This document shows, one piece after another, positions 15,769 through 23,037 of a stretch of 35,109 bases of DNA. Under the pieces are notes generated by a model that had not been told where the DNA came from, did not search any database, and was given only the letters and a program-made list of their open reading frames with translations. Origin of the DNA: Granulicella mallensis (lineage in GTDB: Bacteria > Acidobacteriota > Terriglobia > Terriglobales > Acidobacteriaceae); the NCBI RefSeq assembly GCF_014203225.1, contig NZ_JACHIO010000036.1:1-35109 (forward strand). The letters are read 5' to 3'. Both the position numbers and the translations under genes were made by a program. Position 1 is the first letter of the stretch. Every line of letters starts with the position of its first letter.

Positions 15769-16859
15769 CAATCAATCTCACGTGTGATATTCAGCAGCAC
15801 GCCCATGCACGCCAGCGTGACAAAGAGGCTCGTACCGCCTGAAGAGACAAACGGCAGCGTAATCCCCTTGGTCGGGCACAGGTCCAGCACCACGCTGATA
15901 TTGAAGAAAGCCTGAACAAGAATCGCCGACGTCAATCCAAACGCCAGGAACCGTGCGAACGGGTCGGTCGAAAGAAACGCAGCCCGCAACCCGCGATAGC
16001 CTAGAACGCAGAAGGCCGCGACCACACAGATCGCACCGATCATTCCCAATTCTTCGCAGATATTCGCAAAGATAAAGTCGGTATGCGGCTCAGGAAGATA
16101 GAAGAGCTTCTGCCGCCCTTCCATCAGGCCCAGGCCACGAATGCCGCCCGTGCTGACGGCGATCAGCGACTGCAGAATATGAAAGCCTGCGCCCTTCGGA
16201 TCGGACTCAGGATTGAGGAAGATCTTCATGCGCGCGGCACGCCAGGCCACGTGAAACAGCATGTAGTACAGCACCGGCGCGGCGCATCCAGCGGCGATAA
16301 ACAACCACTTCATCTGCATGCCCGCGAGGTACAGCATCAACATCAGCACCACCACGCAAACCAGGGCGGTGCCCAGATCGGGCTCCTTCAGAATCAGGGC
16401 GATGAATACCAGCGGAGGAATCACCGCAGGAAGAAGCGTCTCCTTGATATCGTCGATGGCATGGATGCGCGTCTGCAGGAACCATGCCAGGAACAGGATA
16501 ATCACCGGCGCAACCAGCTCCGACGGCTGCAAGGTCTGGCCGCCGATCCTGATCCAGCGATGGGCTCCGTTCATGGTGTGCATGAAAAACACGGCCAGCA
16601 ACAGCAGCCCGGTGATTCCCATCAGCGGGAAGATCAGCTTCGGGTTGTTGTACTTGCGGTAGTCGACACGCATCAGCGCAAACAGCGCCACCATGCCCAG
16701 CGCGGCAAACGCCGCCTGCTTCATCACATACGCATAGGGCGAGCCGACCGTTGCCTTGGCCATGACAGCCGAGGCGGAGAACACCATCACCAGTCCAAAG
16801 AGGACCAGCAACAGCACCGTCCCGAACAGCCACTTATCAACGCCAACCCGTTTTGCCAT
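15768..16859 (-). CDS. ftsW: Septal peptidoglycan polymerase FtsW
   Basis: SEDS-family glycosyltransferase that polymerises lipid II at the septum together with FtsI. The 363-residue product is polytopic, with about ten hydrophobic segments. Conserved SEDS features include MVFSASAV, GAHRWIRIGGQTLQPSE, LKEPDLGTAL (the Asp is the catalytic residue by family knowledge), GIRGLGLMEGRQKLFYLPEPHTDFIFA across the large periplasmic loop, and the C-terminal GITLPFVSSGGTSL. The PEPHTDFIFA stretch and the partner ftsI in the cluster favour FtsW over RodA. ATG 16859 has GGGAG very close upstream. The stop overlaps the murG start. Confidence 0.96.
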   Translation of the reverse strand: MAKRVGVDKWLFGTVLLLVLFGLVMVFSASAVMAKATVGSPYAYVMKQAAFAALGMVALFALMRVDYRKYNNPKLIFPLMGITGLLLLAVFFMHTMNGAHRWIRIGGQTLQPSELVAPVIILFLAWFLQTRIHAIDDIKETLLPAVIPPLVFIALILKEPDLGTALVCVVVLMLMLYLAGMQMKWLFIAAGCAAPVLYYMLFHVAWRAARMKIFLNPESDPKGAGFHILQSLIAVSTGGIRGLGLMEGRQKLFYLPEPHTDFIFANICEELGMIGAICVVAAFCVLGYRGLRAAFLSTDPFARFLAFGLTSAILVQAFFNISVVLDLCPTKGITLPFVSSGGTSLFVTLACMGVLLNITREID

Positions 16860-16937
16860 TGCTCCCTACAACCCACTTCTCAAAACTTTTTACTCTAAGC
16901 TCAAAAACCTCATAGCTCTTCGCTGGCTGAATCCGCC

Positions 16938-18290
16938 TTACCCCAACGCCAGTACCAGGCTCTTAAAGGCATGCCCACGATGCTCATAGTTCTGGAACTG
17001 GTCGAAGCTCGCGCACGCCGGAGCCAGCAGAACGGTATCGCCCGCGACAGCAGACTCATGCGCCAGTGCAACCGCGCGATCTATCGTCTCCGCTCTCTCT
17101 ATCTTCACGACACCGGCGAGTTGGTGCTCAATCTTTTCTGCCGCTGAACCAATGGTGATAACCATCTTGACGCGTTCGTGCAGTAGCGGTCCCATCACCG
17201 CATAGTCCGAATCCTTGTCCTTGCCGCCGAGAATCAGGTAGATCCCACCCGCAAACGCCTCGACCGCCTTCACCGTCGCATCCACGTTGGTCGCCTTGGA
17301 GTCGTTGTAATAGCGCACGCCGTTGTGCTCACGCACAAACTCCAGACGATGCTCGACGGCCTTGAACGCCACCACCGCAGCGCGAATCGTCTCGCTCGCC
17401 ACTCCCGCAAGACGCGCCGCGCACACCGCCGCCAGCACGTTCTCGACGTTATGCGCCCCGGCCAGTGGAATCTCTGCCACAGGCATCACCGGCTCAGGCT
17501 TTGCCCCTTCGCTCGGCGTAAAGAAGATCGTCTCGCCATGCACGAACGCCCCCTGCTTGACCTGCCTCCGAGGACTGAACCAATAAATCTGCGCCTTGGT
17601 CTTCGCCGCCACCATCTGTGTTGGCTTGTCCTCCGCGTTCAGGATGAGGAAGTCTTCCGCCGTCTGGAACTCGGTAATCCGAGCCTTTGCAGCGGCGTAG
17701 TTTTCAAAATCGCCATGCCGATCGAGATGGTCCGGCGTAATATTCAGCACCATCGCAATGCGCGGGCGAAACGACTCTACCGTCTCAAGCTGGAAGCTCG
17801 AAACCTCCAGCACACTCCAGGCCTCCGGCGTGCTCTCCCCCACCAGCTCCGTCACCGGCTTGCCGATATTCCCGCCCACCAGCGTGGCCCGTCCAGCCGC
17901 CTTGAAGATCTCCCCCATCAACGTGGTCGTGGTCGTCTTCCCATTCGACCCCGTAATCCCTACTACCTCACCCTGCAAAAACTGCGCGCCCAGCTCCAGT
18001 TCGCCGATGATGTGCATCCCCATCGCACGCACCTGCTTGAGCTCCGGCGTCGACATCGGCACACCCGGGCTCACGACAATCAGGTCCTGCCGCCGAAAGG
18101 TCAACAACCCATGGCTGCCGGCCTCGACCATAATTCCCTGATCGAGCAGCCCCGGCAGCTCAGCAATCAAGGTCGCCGGACGAGCATCGCTGACGGTCAC
18201 CCGAGCACCGCGCTCCTTCAGAAAGCGAGCAGCCGCCAACCCACTCTTACCGAGTCCCACCACCAGTACGCGTTTGCCAGCCAGCTCCAT
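16938..18290 (-). CDS. murD: UDP-N-acetylmuramoyl-L-alanine--D-glutamate ligase MurD
   Basis: Cytoplasmic Mur ligase adding D-glutamate to UDP-MurNAc-L-Ala. The 450-residue product has VVGLGKSGLAAARFL near the N-terminus, the ATP loop GITGSNGKTTT at 111-121, VLEVSSFQLE, NITPDHLDRHG, AHNVENVLAA, VEHRLEFV with YYNDSKATN, ILGGKDKDSDY and the C-terminal LLAPACASFDQFQNYEHRG. I chose ATG 18290 (MELAGKRV), which has a GGGG-type site upstream; ATG 18302 adds four residues. A 78-base gap separates it from ftsW and the 8-bp array lies just upstream. Confidence 0.97.
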   Translation of the reverse strand: MELAGKRVLVVGLGKSGLAAARFLKERGARVTVSDARPATLIAELPGLLDQGIMVEAGSHGLLTFRRQDLIVVSPGVPMSTPELKQVRAMGMHIIGELELGAQFLQGEVVGITGSNGKTTTTTLMGEIFKAAGRATLVGGNIGKPVTELVGESTPEAWSVLEVSSFQLETVESFRPRIAMVLNITPDHLDRHGDFENYAAAKARITEFQTAEDFLILNAEDKPTQMVAAKTKAQIYWFSPRRQVKQGAFVHGETIFFTPSEGAKPEPVMPVAEIPLAGAHNVENVLAAVCAARLAGVASETIRAAVVAFKAVEHRLEFVREHNGVRYYNDSKATNVDATVKAVEAFAGGIYLILGGKDKDSDYAVMGPLLHERVKMVITIGSAAEKIEHQLAGVVKIERAETIDRAVALAHESAVAGDTVLLAPACASFDQFQNYEHRGHAFKSLVLALG

Positions 18291-18326
18291 TGCACACCCC
18301 ATCCTGTATCTCTAATCTCTATTCCC

Positions 18327-18357
18327 TGACTTGCTGACTCGCTGACTTGCTGACTTA
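18327..18357. repeat. 8-bp tandem array (TGACTYGC) at the mraY/murD junction
   Basis: Units TGACTTGC-TGACTCGC-TGACTTGC-TGACTTAT on the plus strand. The last, diverged unit runs into the mraY stop codon (18355-18357), so on the coding strand the array begins immediately after the stop. The octamers are identical to those in the murG 5' end about 2.6 kb away. Confidence 0.88.
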
Positions 18358-19491
18358 TCTCAACTTCAATGTGGTCAGCGCACATAGAGCGAACACCAGC
18401 GCCATAATCCAGAACCGCGTAATCACCTTCGACTCCGACCATCCACCCAGCTCGAAGTGATGGTGCAGCGGCGCCATCCTGAAGATACGCTTGCCTCCCC
18501 GCAGCTTGTAACTGCCCACCTGCAGAATCACGCTGACCGCCTCGAGGATGAACACGCCGCCGATAAATGGCAGCAGCAACTCCTGCTTGATGACCACCGC
18601 AACCGTGGCAATCGCTCCCCCCAGCGCGAGCGAGCCGACATCGCCCATGAAGATCTCCGCCGGATGCGCGTTGTACCAAAGGAACCCAATGGAAGCCCCC
18701 ACCATGGCCCCGCAGAAGATCGTCAACTCACTTACCTCGGGCATGCGCTGCAGCTCGAGATAGTCGCTGAACACCGCATGTCCGCTAACGTACGTGAGCA
18801 CCGTCAACGCTCCCGCCGCGATGATGGTGCAGCCGATCGCCAAGCCGTCCAATCCATCAGTCAGGTTCACGGCATTACTCGAGAACGTGATGACCAGCAT
18901 GACAAACGCGATGAACGGCACGAAGGCCAGCCAATGCATATGCGGGATATGCCCCATCCACTCCCACACCAGGTCGGGTCTGAACCGTTTCGCGAACGGC
19001 ACCATCAGGCGCGTGGAGTACACCCGCTGCGACTGCAGCACGAGCAGCACCACCGCAACCACACCGCTCACAAGGAACTGAAAGAACAACTTCTGCTTCG
19101 ATGTAAGCCCGAGGTTCCGCTTATGCACCACCTTGATGTAGTCGTCCGCAAACCCGATCGCGGCGAACGCGATGGTTGAAAACATCACAAGCCAGACAAA
19201 CGGATTCCCCAGATTGCTCCACAGCAGCGTCGGCACGATGATCGAAAGGCAGATCAGAACGCCGCCCATCGTGGGCGTGCCACCCTTCTTCTGATGACTC
19301 TTCGGGCCTTCTTCGCGAATGTACTGGCCGATCTGGAACTGGCGCAGACGATCGATCACGAACGGCCCGACCAGCAGGCCGATCAGCAGCGCTGTCATGC
19401 TCGCGAAGACGCAGCGGAACGTGACATAGCGAAAGATCCGGAATAACGGAAAGTAGGGGAACAGTTTTTGATAGAGCAGCCAAAAGAGCAA
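18355..19491 (-). CDS. mraY: Phospho-N-acetylmuramoyl-pentapeptide transferase MraY
   Basis: Integral membrane enzyme that transfers phospho-MurNAc-pentapeptide to undecaprenyl phosphate, forming lipid I. The 378-residue product has ten hydrophobic segments and the family motifs: KKGGTPTMGG at 68-77, the Asp pair in FADDYIK (D116, D117), NLTDGLDGLA at 209-218, FMGDVGSLALGG and the HHHFE loop at 343-347. The frame opens with TTG at 19491, preceded by GAGG eight bases upstream. The N-terminal sequence MLFWLLYQKLFPYF looks native, so a TTG start is likely. A 360-base gap with a large palindrome separates it from murF. Confidence 0.96.
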   Translation of the reverse strand: MLFWLLYQKLFPYFPLFRIFRYVTFRCVFASMTALLIGLLVGPFVIDRLRQFQIGQYIREEGPKSHQKKGGTPTMGGVLICLSIIVPTLLWSNLGNPFVWLVMFSTIAFAAIGFADDYIKVVHKRNLGLTSKQKLFFQFLVSGVVAVVLLVLQSQRVYSTRLMVPFAKRFRPDLVWEWMGHIPHMHWLAFVPFIAFVMLVITFSSNAVNLTDGLDGLAIGCTIIAAGALTVLTYVSGHAVFSDYLELQRMPEVSELTIFCGAMVGASIGFLWYNAHPAEIFMGDVGSLALGGAIATVAVVIKQELLLPFIGGVFILEAVSVILQVGSYKLRGGKRIFRMAPLHHHFELGGWSESKVITRFWIMALVFALCALTTLKLR

Positions 19492-19590
19492 CGGACTCGC
19501 CTCGCGTGAACATCTTATCCTCCGCCCCGCTCCATGCGGCAGCGATTCGGAGGGTGAATCAACTTCTATCCCTTAGGACGTGATTGAAAA

Positions 19591-19844
19591 GCTGTTGTTT
19601 GTTTCTCCCATTGCTTGTTTTTCGTCGTCATCCTGAGCCGTACCGGGGTCCCCAACAAGCGCGTACTTTGCGCTTGTTGGGGTGGTTTGGCGAAGGACCC
19701 CCGCATTCAGAACCACCTCGGTTACATCGGGACAACGTAAGAATGCGCCAGGTACAGGCACTCGTTCTTCCACTAGCATCGTGCAAAATGCGGGGGTCCT
19801 TCAGCTACGCTTCAGGATGACGACGAAAAACAAACAACAACAGC
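19591..19844. repeat. Family A long inverted repeat, copy 3, with a nested hairpin
   Basis: Outer arms start at GCTGTTGTTTG (19591) and end at CAAACAACAACAGC (about 19844). The cores are TTCGTCGTCATCCTGAGCC (19621) and GCTTCAGGATGACGACGAA (19809-19827). The left arm is interrupted after CCGTA by about 50 bases containing a perfect 13-base stem, CCCCAACAAGCGC (19650-19662) with GCGCTTGTTGGGG (19670-19682). It then resumes as CGAAGGACCCCCGCATT. The right arm is uninterrupted. The element fills most of the mraY/murF gap (19492-19853), where no gene is seen. Confidence 0.85.
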
Positions 19845-19853
19845 TACAGCACT

Positions 19854-21245
19854 TCAGACAGACTTTTCAGCCGTCTCCAGCCCAACCAACGCCTTCTCCA
19901 ACCGCACACCGCGCGAGGCCTTCATCAACACCACATCGCCCTCGCGCAGATTCTCCCGCAGCCACTCGCCTGCCGCCTCGGGAGTCTCTACAAATTTCGC
20001 CTCAACCCCTTCAGACTCTGCGCCTTCGACCAGCGAAGCCGCCAGTCCGCGAACGCCGACCACAATATCCATGCCCGCCATCGCAACACCACTCTCGCGA
20101 TGCAACGCCGCACCCTCCGGCCCGAGCTCCAGCATCTCCCCCGCAATCACGATCCGCCGTGTGGCCTTCGTCTTTCGCAGCGCCTCCACCATCGCCTCCA
20201 GCGCTCGCGGGTTGGAGTTGTAGCAATCATTGATGATCTTCGCGCCATGCCACTCGATGACCTCGCCACGCTTCTCCGTCGGCCGCATCTGCTCAAGGGC
20301 CAGACAGCAATCCTTCAGGTCAATCCCGCTCTGCAGGCCCACAGCAACCGCCGCCAGCGCATTCAACACATTGTGCCGGCCCATCAACCGCAGATGGATC
20401 TTCTGCACACGCCCGACGATTCCCACGCGGAACCTTGTTCCGTCCAGGCCAGCTTCCTCGATCTCGACCGCACGCACCGTCAGCCCCGGCAGCGTTCCAT
20501 ACAGCACAGTGCGTCCACGCATCCCTTTACCAAACGAGGCGACGCGCTCATCGTCTCCGTTCAGGATCACAATGCCATCGGCAGGCAGCGCCTCCACCAG
20601 CTCATACTTCGCGCGTGCAATACCTTCGATACCGTCCGGAAAGTGCTCCAGGTGAACCGGCGCAACATTCGATACCACCGCCCAATCCGGCTCCGCGATC
20701 TTCGCCAGGGCACGAATCTCACCCGCATGATTCATGCCCATCTCGATGACGGCGACCTCGTGCTCGGGCTCGAGTTTCAGCAGTTGCAGCGGCATGCCGA
20801 AGCCATTGTTCAGATTGCCCTCGCTCTTGAGTACATGAAACTTCGCACTCAGCACCTGCGCGATGCACTCCTTCGTCGTCGTCTTGCCCGCCGACCCCGT
20901 AACACCGATGATCCGCTTGCCCCACTCCCGGCGCACCCGATTCGCCAGCTTCTGCATCGACTGCAGCACGCAGTCGTCTTCTTCATCCGGCACGCGCAGC
21001 AGCTTGCCCTCGTCGACGGTCGCCGGCTTCAGCCAGCGCATGCTGACCACCGCCGCCACAGCGCCGTCCGCCAGCGCGATCTCAACGTAGTCATGCCCAT
21101 CGACACGCTCCCCCCGCACCGCGAAGAACAACTCCCCCGCGCCAATCGTGCGTGAATCAATCGAATATCCCTGCGCCAGCGCAGTCGAATCAAAGTCGCC
21201 CTCGGCATGAATCCAGTCGGCGATCTGTCCTAATGTCAGCTTCAC
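19854..21245 (-). CDS. murF: UDP-MurNAc-tripeptide--D-Ala-D-Ala ligase MurF
   Basis: Cytoplasmic Mur ligase that adds D-Ala-D-Ala to complete the UDP-MurNAc-pentapeptide. The 463-residue product has the N-terminal substrate domain with GYSIDSRTIGAGELFFAVRG, the ATP loop GVTGSAGKTTT at 114-124, SEGNLNNGFGMPLQLL, VIEMGMNHAGEI, GRHNVLNALAA and INDCYNSNPRALEAM. The ATG at 21245 overlaps the murE stop as ATGA, so the two are translationally coupled. The family A palindrome follows its stop within about ten bases and could shape the 3' end or reduce read-through into mraY. Confidence 0.97.
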   Translation of the reverse strand: MKLTLGQIADWIHAEGDFDSTALAQGYSIDSRTIGAGELFFAVRGERVDGHDYVEIALADGAVAAVVSMRWLKPATVDEGKLLRVPDEEDDCVLQSMQKLANRVRREWGKRIIGVTGSAGKTTTKECIAQVLSAKFHVLKSEGNLNNGFGMPLQLLKLEPEHEVAVIEMGMNHAGEIRALAKIAEPDWAVVSNVAPVHLEHFPDGIEGIARAKYELVEALPADGIVILNGDDERVASFGKGMRGRTVLYGTLPGLTVRAVEIEEAGLDGTRFRVGIVGRVQKIHLRLMGRHNVLNALAAVAVGLQSGIDLKDCCLALEQMRPTEKRGEVIEWHGAKIINDCYNSNPRALEAMVEALRKTKATRRIVIAGEMLELGPEGAALHRESGVAMAGMDIVVGVRGLAASLVEGAESEGVEAKFVETPEAAGEWLRENLREGDVVLMKASRGVRLEKALVGLETAEKSV

Positions 21246-22756
21246 TTGCTTACCTCAACCTTTAATTCGCGCAGCACCTGCTCCGCTTCCGCAACATCGT
21301 CAAACGGCACCGTGCCGTCGGCAAAGATCTGCACCTTCTCATGCCCCTTGCCCGCGAGCAGCACAATATCTCCCGGCTTCGCCGAACGAATCGCCACCTC
21401 AATCGCCGCGCGCCGGTCTTCTTCCACGATGAAGGTCATCTGCGTCTCACGAACACCCAGCAAAGCCTCGTTGATGATCGTCATCGGCTCTTCACTGCGC
21501 GGATTGTCGCTGGTCACCACGACCAGATCGCTGTCTTCTCCCGCAGCGCGTCCCATCTTCGGACGCTTCGTCTTATCGCGATCGCCACCGCAGCCGAACA
21601 GTGTAATCACACGCCCGCCATGGCTAACCACCGACTCGCGAGCCAGGGCAATCAAATTTCGCAGCGCATCGTCGGTGTGAGCGTAGTCCACCACCACGAA
21701 GAAGCCGGCCGCCTTCGATCCGGGCACCACCTGAAATCGTCCTGGCACCTGATGCAATATCTCGGCAGCCTGCGCCACCTGCTCCAGCGTCAATCCTCTG
21801 GCCAACGCCGCGCACGAGGCCGCCAGCAGGTTCTCCACGTTGACGCGCCCGCTCAACGGCGAGTGCATCGCAATCCGTCCTTCAGGAGTTACAAAGTCGA
21901 AACGCGTATCTCCCAGGGCAAGACTTATGTTTTCCGCCCGGTAGCTACCGAACTCTCCCATGCCATAGGTCATCAGCGTGGCACCGCGAAACTCATGACA
22001 CATCTCATCGCCGTACTCGCTGTCGAGGTTGATCACAGCCACACGCGGAGGCGGCGCTCCTACCCCTGCAAAGATCCGCGCCTTTGCCTGAAAGTACGCC
22101 TCCATCGTGCTGTGATAGTCCAGATGGTCCTGCGTCAGGTTCGTAAAGATCGCGACATCCACCGGCAGGCCCCATACTCGCTCCTGCTCCAGCGCATGCG
22201 AACTCATCTCCATCACCGCCTCGGTGCAACCGACACGCACACCTTCGGCAAACACCGCGAGCACATCGCGGCTTTCTGGAGTGGTGTGTTCGCTCTCACG
22301 CACCTCATCGCCAATATGCGTCTCAATCGTTCCCAACAGCACGCTCTTACGCCCCACGCTGCGCAGCATCTGCTCCAGCAGAAATGCCGTCGTCGTCTTC
22401 CCGTTGGTACCCGTCACAGCACTCAGCTTCAGCTTTTGTTCAGGATGGCCAAAGACTGCCGCGCTTACTTCAGCGAGCGCACGACGGCCATGCTCAACCA
22501 GGGCCAGGGCCAACTCCGGTTGTTGCTCTCGAAGAGCTGCGAACGTCGCGGCTGAGTCGGTTACGACTGCCACCGCTCCCTGCCGGATCGCCGCATCGAT
22601 AAAGCGATTGCCATCGCTAGATCCGCCCTTCATCGCGACGAACACATCGCCCGCAGCCACACGCCGCGAGTCGTACTGCACACCGCGAACGTCGATAGCG
22701 CGCGAACCGGCGACCTCAATCACACGAACACCCGAGATGGCTTCGACCCACTGCAT
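21242..22756 (-). CDS. murE: UDP-MurNAc-L-Ala-D-Glu--meso-diaminopimelate ligase MurE
   Basis: Cytoplasmic Mur ligase adding the third stem residue. The 504-residue product has VQYDSRRVAAGDVFVAMKG, the ATP loop VTGTNGKTTT at 114-123, HTTPESRDV, EMSSHALEQERV, NLTQDHLDYH, VDYAHTDDAL and DNPR at 417-420. DNPR is the mark of meso-diaminopimelate specificity, so the organism is expected to have A1-gamma type peptidoglycan. ATG 22756 has AAGGGA seven bases upstream; a GTG at 22774 overlaps that site and is less likely. A family B palindrome fills the 281-base gap between it and ftsI. Confidence 0.97.
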   Translation of the reverse strand: MQWVEAISGVRVIEVAGSRAIDVRGVQYDSRRVAAGDVFVAMKGGSSDGNRFIDAAIRQGAVAVVTDSAATFAALREQQPELALALVEHGRRALAEVSAAVFGHPEQKLKLSAVTGTNGKTTTAFLLEQMLRSVGRKSVLLGTIETHIGDEVRESEHTTPESRDVLAVFAEGVRVGCTEAVMEMSSHALEQERVWGLPVDVAIFTNLTQDHLDYHSTMEAYFQAKARIFAGVGAPPPRVAVINLDSEYGDEMCHEFRGATLMTYGMGEFGSYRAENISLALGDTRFDFVTPEGRIAMHSPLSGRVNVENLLAASCAALARGLTLEQVAQAAEILHQVPGRFQVVPGSKAAGFFVVVDYAHTDDALRNLIALARESVVSHGGRVITLFGCGGDRDKTKRPKMGRAAGEDSDLVVVTSDNPRSEEPMTIINEALLGVRETQMTFIVEEDRRAAIEVAIRSAKPGDIVLLAGKGHEKVQIFADGTVPFDDVAEAEQVLRELKVEVSK

Positions 22757-22833
22757 TGGTTGATCCCTTTTCACTTACAGCATAAAGAAGCGCGAAGACT
22801 TCTGTCCTTCCTGCTGTTTTGCTTTTGCTTTTG

Positions 22834-23025
22834 CTTTTCTGGCTTGTCATTCCGAGCGCAGCGAGTGAACCTGCTTTCTCCCGTTTTTCGCTAATGCCGT
22901 CACAGATTTCATGTGCCAGTACAGTTCATAGCTTTTCGTTTTTGCCATGAGTTTCCGGGTGATACGAGCAAAGAGCGGGAGGAAGCAGGTTCACTCGCTG
23001 CGCTCGGAATGACAAACCAGAAAAG
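22834..23025. repeat. Family B long inverted repeat, copy 1
   Basis: The left arm (22834-22883) and right arm (about 22975-23025) are reverse complements, with the core TTGTCATTCCGAGCGCAGCG, then AGTGAACCTGCTT and a downstream CCCG. They are separated by about 90 bases. A T-rich leader of CTTTTG repeats precedes the left arm. It occupies the ftsI/murE gap. A second copy lies at 29653-29888. Confidence 0.88.
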
Positions 23026-23037
23026 CAAAAACGACAA

